Assembly: GCF_007991455.1 (NCBI RefSeq)
Contig: NZ_BJYJ01000004.1
Location: 209,740-273,739 of the forward strand
DNA length: 64,000 bases
DNA from: Chryseobacterium hagamense
GTDB lineage: Bacteria > Bacteroidota > Bacteroidia > Flavobacteriales > Weeksellaceae
Direction of reading: 5' to 3'
A program made the translations under genes and the position numbers. Positions 53,499 through 62,733 of this stretch are shown here, one piece after another. A model generated the notes under the pieces. The model did no database searches. It saw nothing but the letters and a program-made list of their open reading frames with translations, and had not been told where the DNA came from. Every line of letters starts with the position of its first letter. Positions within the stretch are counted from its first letter, which is position 1.

Positions 53499-53987
53499 CT
53501 ACTTTGCCAAATTCTTCATAATTCTTTCAACAAACTCATAAGCAGCAGGACAGATGACGGTGTTTTTGATCATCAGGTCATTAATCTGGTAAATTTTCTT
53601 CCGGTCGGTATGGGGATATTCCCTGCATGCTTTCGGGCGTACGTCGTAGATCGAACAGGTATTGTCTTCATTAAGGAAAAAGCACGGAAGGTTCTGCAAA
53701 ACTTTATCATGGTCTTCATCCACCCGGAGGAATTTGGCTTCAAAATCGGCCGGTTTCATCCGGAGGTGTCTGGCAATCCGTTCAATATCTTTTTCGGTAT
53801 AAAGTGGTCCTGTTGTTTTGCAGCAATTCGCGCACTGCAGGCAGTCGATGCGCTCAAAAACATCTTCGTGGGTTTCCTGGACTGTATAATCGAGGTTTTT
53901 AGGCGGCTTCTTTTTCAGTCCGTCGAGAAATTTTTTATGCTCTTTCTGTTTTTGTAAAGCCTGCTTTTTATAGAATTCCGGATCCAT
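53499..53987 (-). CDS. YkgJ-family cysteine-cluster protein
   Basis: 162 residues. The zinc or iron-sulfur ligand set is CLQCANCCKTTGPLYTEKDIERIARHLRM, then CFFLNEDNTCSIYDVRPKACREYP, the exact YkgJ/CxxCxxCC pattern. Function not settled. It follows directly (0 nt) after the potassium channel stop, so they are co-transcribed. Confidence 0.93.
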   Translation of the reverse strand: MDPEFYKKQALQKQKEHKKFLDGLKKKPPKNLDYTVQETHEDVFERIDCLQCANCCKTTGPLYTEKDIERIARHLRMKPADFEAKFLRVDEDHDKVLQNLPCFFLNEDNTCSIYDVRPKACREYPHTDRKKIYQINDLMIKNTVICPAAYEFVERIMKNLAK

Positions 53988-54959
53988 TTATTGTTGTTCT
54001 TCCTTAGATGCAGGAAGGTCTGCTTTTTTATAATCGTTAATTTTATCCAGATCCAGAACCGTGGAAAGATTCTGTTTATCCGGATAATACATCGGTTCAA
54101 ACCGTGCACCATAGACAATTTCCCGGGTTACATATGATGCCCGTTGTACCACTGTATTTGAAAACACTTCGTCAAAGGCACGGAGATGAACGATGATTTC
54201 AATATCCGTATTTTTAAAGTCGTCTTCCGAAAACCCGTAAAACGGAGATTCTTCATCGATGGCATGCACAACGGTCCAGTTCAGCGCCAGTGTATTGATT
54301 TTGCTCAGCTGGGTCTTCAGCTGGTAAAATTTACTTCTTGGGCTTCCGTCTTCCATAACTTCAATCGCTGCCGAAACAATTACGTCGGCATCGGTCAGTG
54401 AATTGTTTTTAAAAGGGGCCAGCCTGAACATTAAAGCCGAAATTCCTTTGAAGGGGGCGATCACGGCAATATCGGAAAATTTAAGATAAGCCCTGGGCCG
54501 GGAAAACCTTCCGTAAAAAAGTCCTGTTGCAATGGCAAAGGTAAGCAATCCCAGGAAAGCTTCAAAAGTGGCCACCAGGCTTGCGGTAAAACCCACCGGT
54601 GCAATTCTTCCGTATCCGACCGTCGTAAAGGTCTGCGAACTGAAGAAAAAGACATCGATAAATTCATTGACGGGATTGCTTTTGTCGATTCCCGTTAAAT
54701 GTTCTACGCCGATGAGGTAATAAATAAAGGCAAAGAAAATATTCACCAGAATATAGGCAATCACCAGATAGGAAAGGAACTGAAAGGTGGACAGGTCCAG
54801 CATGGTGTGATACCAGCTGAACCGGTTGAAAATATTCATGCCTTTCCGGCTTACATTCGGCAATCCGTTTTTCTTGATAAACCTTCCTGAAGCATTGTCC
54901 CCGAAACCGCTGTTTTCCGAATTCTTCTGCTGAATTTTTTCTTTAAATCCTCTGGCCAT
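53988..54959 (-). CDS. Inward-rectifier-type (KirBac-like) potassium channel
   Basis: 323 residues. Two membrane helices flank the pore loop FFSSQTFTTVGYGRIAPVG with the TVGYG selectivity filter. The long C-terminal cytoplasmic beta-sandwich has SALMFRLAPFKNNSLTDADVIV and NWTVVHAIDEESPFYGFSEDD, as in KirBac channels. It is first in a two-gene unit with the YkgJ protein. Confidence 0.94.
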   Translation of the reverse strand: MARGFKEKIQQKNSENSGFGDNASGRFIKKNGLPNVSRKGMNIFNRFSWYHTMLDLSTFQFLSYLVIAYILVNIFFAFIYYLIGVEHLTGIDKSNPVNEFIDVFFFSSQTFTTVGYGRIAPVGFTASLVATFEAFLGLLTFAIATGLFYGRFSRPRAYLKFSDIAVIAPFKGISALMFRLAPFKNNSLTDADVIVSAAIEVMEDGSPRSKFYQLKTQLSKINTLALNWTVVHAIDEESPFYGFSEDDFKNTDIEIIVHLRAFDEVFSNTVVQRASYVTREIVYGARFEPMYYPDKQNLSTVLDLDKINDYKKADLPASKEEQQ

Positions 54960-55233
54960 TGCTATAAATATCGTACGTTTTTAGTTTTTCCAGACCTGCT
55001 GTTCCGGTCTTATTTTTTAATTGATCCCGTATGCAAAGATAAGATATTGTGGGAGTGGGAATGATAAAAAAATATCATTACATTTTTAATTCCGTTTCAT
55101 TAAGTTTTACAGAATTACATCAAAATCAGTAATCTAAAATCTGTAAAAATATCCCTTTGTTTTGAAATATTCATAAGGATTTAGAACCCTGATTCAAAAA
55201 TCGAAGAAAAAATCAACTTTTTTTAAATAAAAT
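54960..55233. other. Intergenic region between the Kir channel and the fibre-locus leader
   Basis: Non-coding and AT-rich. It holds a minus-strand TATCTTTG -7 element (55041-55034) for the channel gene, about 75 nt upstream of its start. Nothing else is recognised up to the conserved block that begins the fibre-gene leader. Confidence 0.5.
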
Positions 55234-55275
55234 TTTTAATGCGACGAGTTTTGACGTTGTGCCGTTAGATATTTG
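55234..55275 (+). promoter_or_regulatory. Conserved promoter-proximal block A of the fibre-gene leader
   Basis: A 42-nt block aligning without gaps to 58121-58162, with 29 identical positions by eye, including TTTTAATGCG at its start. It ends in GATATTTG, a near match to the -7 consensus. There is no ordinary -33 box at the usual spacing; the conserved GCGnCnAGTT region upstream may bind a regulator or a different sigma factor. Confidence 0.55.
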
Positions 55276-55428
55276 CATAAAGAAAGGAAAATGCAGACAA
55301 AAGGCAAAATTTAAGGTGGACATCCGTTAGCCGGACACCACCTTAAAAAATAAGGCTAAAACCGGAAGTATTCTACTAAAAAGAACTTCCCACTTTAATC
55401 TTAAAAACCAAAACAAAAATAATAAAAA
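55276..55428 (+). promoter_or_regulatory. Structured 5' leader A
   Basis: Hairpin 1: TTAAGGTGG (55311-55319) with CCACCTTAA (55338-55346), inner TCCG/CGGA. Hairpin 2: GGAAG / CTTCC (55364-55368, 55386-55390) and TTCT / AGAA (55371-55374, 55382-55385) with a 7-nt loop. Between and after them are segments shared with leader B, ending in an A-rich tract before the ATG (TTTAATCTTAAAAACCAAAA). Confidence 0.6.
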
Positions 55429-58107
55429 ATGTCAACAAATGAAAATACGCCCATCTCGGGGCAATTCTGGGACTGGATGCAGTCGTACTGGCATAGCAAC
55501 AGGGATTTTCCGCCTGCTCATCCGGACTGGAAGAAAAAAGCAGACCTGGTAGACGGAAAGGTTCCGGCCGGCCAGCTTCCCAGCTACGTGGATGATGTGC
55601 TGGAATTTGATTCCTACCCAAGTCTACCCCAGCCCGGCGAAAAAGGGAAAATATACATTACGACGAAAGACAACAAACAATTCCGGTGGGGCGGCTCGGC
55701 TTATATTGAGATGAATTCCGGCGAAAAAGTAGGAAGTAAAATCATTAACGGTTCTTATAATGCCAATGATTTAAGTACAAATTCGATTACGTACGGGTAT
55801 AGTGTTGCCAATGCACCTTCAACCGTCGGGGCACATAGTTTTACTGTCTTGAATTTGGATACCACAAATCCTGATTACAAAATGCAATTAGGTTTTGATG
55901 GTGATACCAATGAAATGTTCAGTAGGATTAAATCTAATGGGAATTGGACTGATTGGTCTAAATATGCCACTTCATTGCAATTGAGAAATATGGTCACTAC
56001 AGATACAGACCAAAATGTCACAGGAACAAAAAGTTATATAAATAGCAGTGGTAATTCATCTTTATATAATAATAAACTTCATGTAAAAGGAACTAACGGT
56101 TCTAAAGCTGGAATCAGTTTCTGGTCAAATGATGTAGGACAACTATTATACTGGGATACTGGATTTCATTTTAAAAATCAATTTGATAGTGCTTATCAAT
56201 TTGCAAAAGCATCTGCTTTTATAAAGGATGGTTCAGATAATAGTTATGTACTGTTAGGAGGCGGAGGACATAAGCCTGTTTCAGAATTTGTATCCTCTGC
56301 TGATTTTAGTGTAGTTCACAAATTTGACCAAAGTGGGGGGATTAATAATGGTTCTGATACAAGATCAAATAAATCATGGTTTGATTATAATTGGGCAGGT
56401 ACAGGGATGGCAGGGTCAGTTATTAATTTTTCTGGATTAACCGGCAATTATAATGTTGAATTATTTGCACATTATGGTTCAAGTAGTACTATTGGATTTA
56501 GAACGAAAAATGGAGATACTGGTTACTGGGGTAATCCTCAATTGTTTTGGCATAATGGAAATTTCAATCCTGATAGTAAAATATCTACATCACATCCTGC
56601 TAATGGAATAACTCAAAATTACTTAAATGGCTGGCTTACGTATTACGGTTATACTGATACAAGGAAATTAAGTCCTGATCTTATTAAAGTAGGGAAACTT
56701 CAATTTGGTTTCACTTCTTGGAATAATGATGGTGGTAATACTTCTCTGTGGGCAGACTTTTTACATTTTGGTGGTTACTCAGATGCATCCGGAGGTAATC
56801 AAAATTTAATTGCATTTAGTAAAAATGGTTTCGGATTAAGACAGTGGCAGGGCAGTTTCCAAAGTCCTGCAGCTTATCAATCTTTTGTTGATTATTGGCA
56901 TACAGGAAATGTTAATCCTGTTAGAATAAATTCAGGAAATATAATTTATTTAGCTTGGACAAACTCTAATGAATTATCGTTACAGGTTGATAATAATGTA
57001 ATTGGTAATTTATGGCATACTGGAAATATAGAAGATTACCATCAATATGGTTTAGGGCGAATAAATGCCAATATACTAACTGATCTCAATACTTATTCAG
57101 CATCCAAAACTGGCTTTTATTCGATAAATCTATCATCAAACAGTCCATATAGTTACGGTACTGTAATAAAGGTAATGAGAGCGGCTGAAGAGGGTACAGA
57201 AATCGCTACGAGTGTGTGGGGTGATGGATTATCTTTTAGAGGATATGTAGGAAGTTCTTATACTCCCTGGAGAGAAGTCTGGCATTCAGGGAATTTAAAT
57301 CCAGTTACATTAGATACCCCACAAACCATTGTTCATCAAAAAACTTTTAATCAAGGTATTGGTTTAAGTTCAGGACAAAAAATTAATCTTGCCGGCTATG
57401 GAGATCCTGCACATTATATTAAACGATTTGATGATGATACCGATGGTTTTGGTATTTCTACAGGATTTGCCGTGAAACCATATAATGACAGCTCTAAAAA
57501 TTTACTTTTGGTTGACGGTTCCGGAACCTACGTAAATGGCAACAGGGTATGGGATGTGGGCAATTTCAATCCCGGATGGAAAGCTGAGCGGGAAAACAAT
57601 GCGGTGGGAATCGGATTTGAAGGAGGGAATATTGAAAATCCATACATGAAGCATAATGCAGGGGCTGCTTATTTAGCGACAAAAAACTGGATCACCAGCA
57701 GCTTTATTCCTAAAACCCATCCTGTAGCCGGCATCGGTCAATCTCAAATCAATGGATGGAACAACTCGATCTCCCAATCATCTGCCTCTGAAGAGGTCAT
57801 CCTGGAAGACGATATCCTAACCATTCAGCCTGACGAATTCTCCTTGAAAGGAAGCGGTTCTTATGATGTTGGCAGCAGAAAGAAACTGGTGCATGTGCTG
57901 TTCAGAGAAGGAAAAGAAGTAAACATCAGGGAGCTGGTAAGAAGGCAGACCATGGTTGTTTTCAACTTCAGCAAAGATCCGGTTAGCCTGAATATTCAAG
58001 GGCTCAAGTCTTATGCGTTGTCTCCCGGAATGCAGGTAACTTTATATACCAGTGATCAGGGAGAAGTTTTAATATACAATGAAACCGGCTTTAAAAAATT
58101 GCAATAA
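55429..58107 (+). CDS. Tail-fibre-like protein with W-H-(T/S)-G-N repeats, 892 aa
   Basis: No signal peptide. N-terminal ~95 residues (HPDWKKKADLVDGKVPAGQLPSYVDDVLEF, GEKGKIYITTKDNKQFRWGG) resemble the shaft start of phage tail fibres. Then repeats of the knob type: WTDWSKYA near 175, FWHNGNFNP near 372, YWHTGNVNP near 489, LWHTGNIED near 527, YTPWREVWHSGNLNP near 617 and VWDVGNFNP near 706. The conserved C-terminus (about 785-892) may be the trimerisation or tip end. The middle (about 55740-57500) is much more AT-rich than either end. Likely a receptor-binding fibre of a phage-like or surface particle; no chaperone gene follows. Confidence 0.8.
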   Translation: MSTNENTPISGQFWDWMQSYWHSNRDFPPAHPDWKKKADLVDGKVPAGQLPSYVDDVLEFDSYPSLPQPGEKGKIYITTKDNKQFRWGGSAYIEMNSGEKVGSKIINGSYNANDLSTNSITYGYSVANAPSTVGAHSFTVLNLDTTNPDYKMQLGFDGDTNEMFSRIKSNGNWTDWSKYATSLQLRNMVTTDTDQNVTGTKSYINSSGNSSLYNNKLHVKGTNGSKAGISFWSNDVGQLLYWDTGFHFKNQFDSAYQFAKASAFIKDGSDNSYVLLGGGGHKPVSEFVSSADFSVVHKFDQSGGINNGSDTRSNKSWFDYNWAGTGMAGSVINFSGLTGNYNVELFAHYGSSSTIGFRTKNGDTGYWGNPQLFWHNGNFNPDSKISTSHPANGITQNYLNGWLTYYGYTDTRKLSPDLIKVGKLQFGFTSWNNDGGNTSLWADFLHFGGYSDASGGNQNLIAFSKNGFGLRQWQGSFQSPAAYQSFVDYWHTGNVNPVRINSGNIIYLAWTNSNELSLQVDNNVIGNLWHTGNIEDYHQYGLGRINANILTDLNTYSASKTGFYSINLSSNSPYSYGTVIKVMRAAEEGTEIATSVWGDGLSFRGYVGSSYTPWREVWHSGNLNPVTLDTPQTIVHQKTFNQGIGLSSGQKINLAGYGDPAHYIKRFDDDTDGFGISTGFAVKPYNDSSKNLLLVDGSGTYVNGNRVWDVGNFNPGWKAERENNAVGIGFEGGNIENPYMKHNAGAAYLATKNWITSSFIPKTHPVAGIGQSQINGWNNSISQSSASEEVILEDDILTIQPDEFSLKGSGSYDVGSRKKLVHVLFREGKEVNIRELVRRQTMVVFNFSKDPVSLNIQGLKSYALSPGMQVTLYTSDQGEVLIYNETGFKKLQ

Positions 58108-58120
58108 ATCGGAAAAAAAA

Positions 58121-58162
58121 TTTTAATGCGTCAAGTTCTGTCGTCGGCGCAGAATATCTTTG
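58121..58162 (+). promoter_or_regulatory. Conserved promoter-proximal block B
   Basis: Counterpart of the block at 55234-55275, here ending in an exact TATCTTTG -7 element (58155-58162). It begins 14 nt after the fibre-gene stop, so the next gene has its own promoter. Confidence 0.6.
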
Positions 58163-58412
58163 TTTCAGAAATAAAAAAACACATAGCAAAGCCTTATTAA
58201 TTTTTAAATCTTTAAAAATTCAGCATTCATCAATGCCGGACAGCTGGAATTATGTCTAAAAATATAAAAAACAAAACGGTCATGAAAAGAAAAATCGGGA
58301 AGGAAGGTGGATAGCGGAGCCGGAACCACCTTAAAAAACAGGGCTGCAAAACCGGAACCGACCCTAATAAAAAGGGCTTTTCCCATTTAATCTTAAAAAC
58401 CAAAATAAAAAA
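58163..58412 (+). promoter_or_regulatory. Structured 5' leader B, about 240 nt
   Basis: Contains ~110 nt not present in leader A, then the shared part. Hairpin 1 is AAGGTGG (58304-58310) / CCACCTT (58326-58332). Hairpin 2 is GGAA / TTCC (58354-58357, 58380-58383) and CCCT / AGGG (58362-58365, 58373-58376) with a 7-nt loop. Inner stem CCCT/AGGG here replaces TTCT/AGAA of leader A: paired changes that preserve pairing. Confidence 0.6.
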
Positions 58413-61400
58413 ATGTCTACAACCGATTTAAATACAAACAACAGTTCACAGACGCTGTTCAGGTTTGCTACCATGAGAAACCCGGAACTGTCTGACCCTA
58501 AAAACAAAGAAAGAAGATTTATTTTCAGGGATAAAACGTCCCGTGATAACAGCTTGATCGACAGTAATCTCAGTGCATCAACCTCTTTGCAGAAGCTTTT
58601 GCAAAATCCGGGCAGTATTTCCGGATTCAATATACTGACGGAAGAGGATATCAAAAGCGGGTACGCCCCTTTTTACGAATATGCCGTATGGGTGGCCAGA
58701 AATAAGGCGACCGCAACAAAAGAAGAGTTTGATCAGAAAATCAAAGCCTGCAAAACAGCCAACGGGATTCCCAATGTAAATTTTAAAATCTGGGACAACC
58801 TCGTCTATCAGGTGGTTACCCAAAAAGATTTCTATGCCAAGGAACTGATTATGCAGATGCTGCATCTGTATCATATCCTTTCCGTATACGATTTCACGGA
58901 AGAGGTTTATCTAGATGTGGTAAAGGCCAAAGTCGTATTGCCGAAAGAGCTTTTCAAAGCGGCACCGTCAGGGGTTACCAATACATCAGGAAGTACCACG
59001 ACACAACGGACCATATACAATGACAAAGCCATGAAATTTGCACAGGCGACCGTCAATCTGAAAGCGAATGAAGCACTTGCTGATGCTCTTGCAAAACTGG
59101 AAAAAACGTACAAAAAGCAGTATGAGGAAGCTTATAAAAAAGCCTACGCAGATTATCAGAACGAAGTATTGCCTCTTCAGAAACAGCTTCGTAAAGAAAC
59201 ATCGGCGGCGGACAATAAGAAACAGATTCTTGAAAACCGGATCAATTACCTTACGCAGCTGAGCGTGGCCGATCCGGAGAAGTTTTATGCCAACAGCGAA
59301 CTGGATATGGAGCTTCACCGGATTAAGGATGAAATTCTGAATATTCCTGTGAGTGAAGTGGAAATTCCGGATTTCAACTTTACCTACGATGCTGAAATCA
59401 ATGCGTCAGCGATAGAGAGGGCCTTAAGCGATGAAAATAAAAATACGCTGTATAAATTATTCGGTGCTTCAAGTGTATCTTCGGCATTATCGGGAATTTC
59501 TACTTTTGATGAAATCAGTCAGGCCCTTGCCCAGAACAACCAGTCTCTGCAGAATACCATCCTTAATAATACGGTTCTGGATCAGGAAACTTTTGCCAAC
59601 ATAGGAGGCGTGATCATCCCGGTAGGAGATTCCATGTCAGGGGATATTCCGTTCAGTGTTAAGACCTTTGCAAGAAATTCTTCGGAACTGAGTATTTTAC
59701 TCGCGGTAAATAATTCAGGACAGCGCATTTTATCAGGCACTTATAAAGCCCTGATCAACGGGAATGAAATTACGTCTTCCGGTATTTCCACAAATGCAGG
59801 CGGGGCAAATATTCTTTTTGATCTCAATCCGAGAATTTCAGGATCACAGACGGCCGTAGTGGAAATGTTCAATCTGCAGGGGAATGTTGTCCTTTCAGAT
59901 GGCAAACAGTACAGATTTAATGTAACTTTAAACGTTGATCCTGCCAGTATTGATCCTTTAATCAAGCAGCCTGTTTTCAGGGGAAGCTCGGTATTTACAT
60001 TAAAAGGAACAACGGATACCAATACAAACAGCTGTCTGCCCGTTGCATTAAGAACAAGGTCTTTCCGCAGTTACAATGACAAATGGCTGCTGAGCATGAC
60101 CCCGCTGGAAACGACCGATTTATTTTCTTCCGTTACGGCTACCTTCCGGGTATTGGATAATAACGGAAACGTTGTCCAATCTTCCACTGAGCTGAAAGTA
60201 ATTGACGGAGGTGATTATCTGTCCTTGTTTACCGATGGCGTGGTTCCTAAACTTCAGATCACGGATGCTATTAAAGCCGGACTTCAGCTGGAAGGAGAAT
60301 TTACGCTGAGTAACGGTAAAGTATACACCTGCAGAATTCCGATGACTCCGGACACGGCAGCCGGACTCGATGGGTTTACAAAAACCTACAATTTATCCGG
60401 TGATGGGAGAGTGTGCCTGAAACAGTCTAATAACAATGGGAATACCTCAACCTCCACTCCTGTTACCGACGGTGATGTCTTTATTCCTTCCGGTTTCGGG
60501 ATGAGAAATATCGGAATCGCGGATTATCTGAAAGTTGAGCAAAGCTTACAGGGATATGTAGAAGGAGAGGTTGCCCATATTGAAAACGTAATGGCCCGAG
60601 AACGCAGGGAAAAAGCAACGAAAAAAACATCTAAAAGTGAAATCACTACAGTAGAATCTTCTGATTCTGAAAAAGAACAGCTTCGTGATACTTCTTCTAC
60701 CGAACGTTTTGAAATGCAAAACGAAATTGCCAAAGCCATGCAGCAAACCAAAGATGCCCATGCTGAAGCGCATGTTGACGGATCTTACGGAGGAATTAAT
60801 TTTGGCGTTTCCGGTGGATTTGCAACGCATAATTCCAAAGAAGAAAATACAAAGCAGGCGATGACCCAGGCAAAGGAAATTACTCAAAAAGCAACGGATA
60901 AGATTGTAACCAAAGTCCACAAGGAGCGTACGGAAAAGATGATTGAAGAATTCGAGGAAACCAATATCCACGAATTTGACAACCGAAAAGGTGATAAGCA
61001 TGTGGTTGGAGTGTACCGGTGGGTAGATAAAGTTTTCAAAAACCAGATTTACAATTACGGTAAAAGAATGATGTTTGAATTTATGATTCCGGAACCTGCA
61101 AGAATACACCGATTGGGAATGCAGGTTAAAGGTACGACAAGTGGTCAGCTGATAAAACCTGTGGATCCCAGGGAATCAGATGTCCAAAAACTGGAAAACT
61201 TTTCTTCTTTGCAAAACGAAACCACATTAAAATTCTGGTTAAGTAAATATAATGTGGAAGTCGAAGAAAAGCCGATGGAAGAATTTAGTATAAGTAAATC
61301 ATTCAGCGGGAGGGATTCGAATTTTATGGGCCAGGATGATGGAAAGATCCAGATTGTAAATGGCAACGGAGAGGTTGAACTTCCTGAAGGTTACATCTTG

Positions 61401-62723
61401 AAAGAGGTAAGTTATGTATTTAATACTTATCCGCATGGTTTTTACGGAGCGCATCAGGCATTTATAACAATTGCAGGAATAGGAGTTACCTGGATTAATA
61501 GCATCAATAGTACTCAGGTTAGCGGGACTACCAACAGTTTAAATATAAAAGATAAACTTGAGTTTAGCTTTGCGACCGGTGAAAGCCCTATCATTCAGGG
61601 AAGTCTGAAGCTTAATTTAAAGCTTTCTCAAGAATATAAAAATGTTTGGTTACAAAAAACCTTTAATAAAATCATTGAGGCGTATGAGAAAGCCAAAACC
61701 AAGTATGAACAGGAGTTAGCTGCTATACAGGCGCAGGGAGTTGAAATTAAAGGATCTAATCCTGGCTTTTACAGGCAGATTGAGAATACGGTTCTCAGAA
61801 GAAACTGTATTTCTTATATGATCAATCAGGATCCTTCGGCAGCACTTACTTTTGGAAAAGACAAATATTACAGAACCAACACTTCTGAAGAAAGCTTCCT
61901 GAATACTGAAATCAAACTGGATTCTACACTGGATAAATATACGGCCTTCGTGAAGTTTATGGAACAGGCATTTGAGTGGGAAATCATGTCTTATTATTTC
62001 TACCCGTACTATTGGGGCAACAGGAACAACTGGGACAAAATGTATCAGTTCGACGATAATGATGCTACTTTCCGGGCCTTTATGCAATCCGGGATGGCAA
62101 GGGTCATTGTAACCGTAAGACCGGGATTTGAGGAAGCGGTAAGGCATTTTATGGCGACCGGACAGATCTGGAACGGTGGCGAAGTGCCGGTGATTGATGA
62201 TAAACTGTTCTTATCCATCGTGGATGAGATGCGCAAAACCGAAGGGGAGAAATATGGTAAAGCATGGCCAAGCAGGGTTCCTACGGCCCTTACCATTCTT
62301 CAGGCACAGTCGATCGGGCTGAATGTTACCAAAGCATTGCCTTTCGATGATAACCTCTCGGACTACGAAGATCCGACCAAAGTTCCGCAGTCTTCTCAGA
62401 TTGTCCCTACTGATGCGCAAATGGGTGTCGGAGAAACACAGAAATTTGGAAATCTTATGGGACATATTGAAGGAGCCGGAGGAGAGGAAGCGAAAATCCT
62501 GCTTAAATATCAGGATGGAAGCAATTATACATTTACTTTTTCCAATAAAGAAGGAGATTGGATTATAGAAAAAATTCCTGTTGGAAAATATGAACTTAAT
62601 ATTGATGCTTACGATGTTTTTCCGGAAAATCATTTTATAGTGATAGACGGAGAAAAAAATAGTGAAGTCATCATTAATGAAGGTAATACTAGTGAAATCA
62701 ATCTGGTATTGAAAAAAATCTAA
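58413..62723 (+). CDS. Giant multidomain protein of the fibre locus, 1436 aa
   Basis: No signal peptide or membrane helix. Order by eye: helical N-terminal part (1-190), Ala/Lys/Tyr coiled coil (about 220-300), beta-rich middle (390-690), then a helical segment beginning GYVEGEVAHIENVMARERREK near 712, rich in Glu/Lys/Thr with a Gly-rich patch (SYGGINFGVSGGF), and KGDKHVVGVYRWVDKVFKNQIYNYGKRMMFEF near 860. The C-terminal half has Tyr/Trp-rich YYFYPYYWGNRNNWD and ends in a carboxypeptidase-regulatory-like beta domain (from about 1347). I recall similar HIENV-type proteins in other Bacteroidota but know no function. The start MSTTDLNTN mirrors the fibre protein's MSTNENT. Confidence 0.75.
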   Translation: MSTTDLNTNNSSQTLFRFATMRNPELSDPKNKERRFIFRDKTSRDNSLIDSNLSASTSLQKLLQNPGSISGFNILTEEDIKSGYAPFYEYAVWVARNKATATKEEFDQKIKACKTANGIPNVNFKIWDNLVYQVVTQKDFYAKELIMQMLHLYHILSVYDFTEEVYLDVVKAKVVLPKELFKAAPSGVTNTSGSTTTQRTIYNDKAMKFAQATVNLKANEALADALAKLEKTYKKQYEEAYKKAYADYQNEVLPLQKQLRKETSAADNKKQILENRINYLTQLSVADPEKFYANSELDMELHRIKDEILNIPVSEVEIPDFNFTYDAEINASAIERALSDENKNTLYKLFGASSVSSALSGISTFDEISQALAQNNQSLQNTILNNTVLDQETFANIGGVIIPVGDSMSGDIPFSVKTFARNSSELSILLAVNNSGQRILSGTYKALINGNEITSSGISTNAGGANILFDLNPRISGSQTAVVEMFNLQGNVVLSDGKQYRFNVTLNVDPASIDPLIKQPVFRGSSVFTLKGTTDTNTNSCLPVALRTRSFRSYNDKWLLSMTPLETTDLFSSVTATFRVLDNNGNVVQSSTELKVIDGGDYLSLFTDGVVPKLQITDAIKAGLQLEGEFTLSNGKVYTCRIPMTPDTAAGLDGFTKTYNLSGDGRVCLKQSNNNGNTSTSTPVTDGDVFIPSGFGMRNIGIADYLKVEQSLQGYVEGEVAHIENVMARERREKATKKTSKSEITTVESSDSEKEQLRDTSSTERFEMQNEIAKAMQQTKDAHAEAHVDGSYGGINFGVSGGFATHNSKEENTKQAMTQAKEITQKATDKIVTKVHKERTEKMIEEFEETNIHEFDNRKGDKHVVGVYRWVDKVFKNQIYNYGKRMMFEFMIPEPARIHRLGMQVKGTTSGQLIKPVDPRESDVQKLENFSSLQNETTLKFWLSKYNVEVEEKPMEEFSISKSFSGRDSNFMGQDDGKIQIVNGNGEVELPEGYILKEVSYVFNTYPHGFYGAHQAFITIAGIGVTWINSINSTQVSGTTNSLNIKDKLEFSFATGESPIIQGSLKLNLKLSQEYKNVWLQKTFNKIIEAYEKAKTKYEQELAAIQAQGVEIKGSNPGFYRQIENTVLRRNCISYMINQDPSAALTFGKDKYYRTNTSEESFLNTEIKLDSTLDKYTAFVKFMEQAFEWEIMSYYFYPYYWGNRNNWDKMYQFDDNDATFRAFMQSGMARVIVTVRPGFEEAVRHFMATGQIWNGGEVPVIDDKLFLSIVDEMRKTEGEKYGKAWPSRVPTALTILQAQSIGLNVTKALPFDDNLSDYEDPTKVPQSSQIVPTDAQMGVGETQKFGNLMGHIEGAGGEEAKILLKYQDGSNYTFTFSNKEGDWIIEKIPVGKYELNIDAYDVFPENHFIVIDGEKNSEVIINEGNTSEINLVLKKI

Positions 62724-62733
62724 GTTAATCCTC

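Noticed and set aside
56536..57573. Repeated motifs in the fibre gene taken as a possible CRISPR or tandem DNA repeat
   Set aside because: The repeats are protein words of irregular spacing and differ at the DNA level; they are in frame in a long gene.
58413..62723. Giant protein as a type IX-secreted adhesin
   Set aside because: It lacks both a signal peptide and a recognisable C-terminal sorting domain; the C-terminal beta domain is of the carboxypeptidase-regulatory kind.
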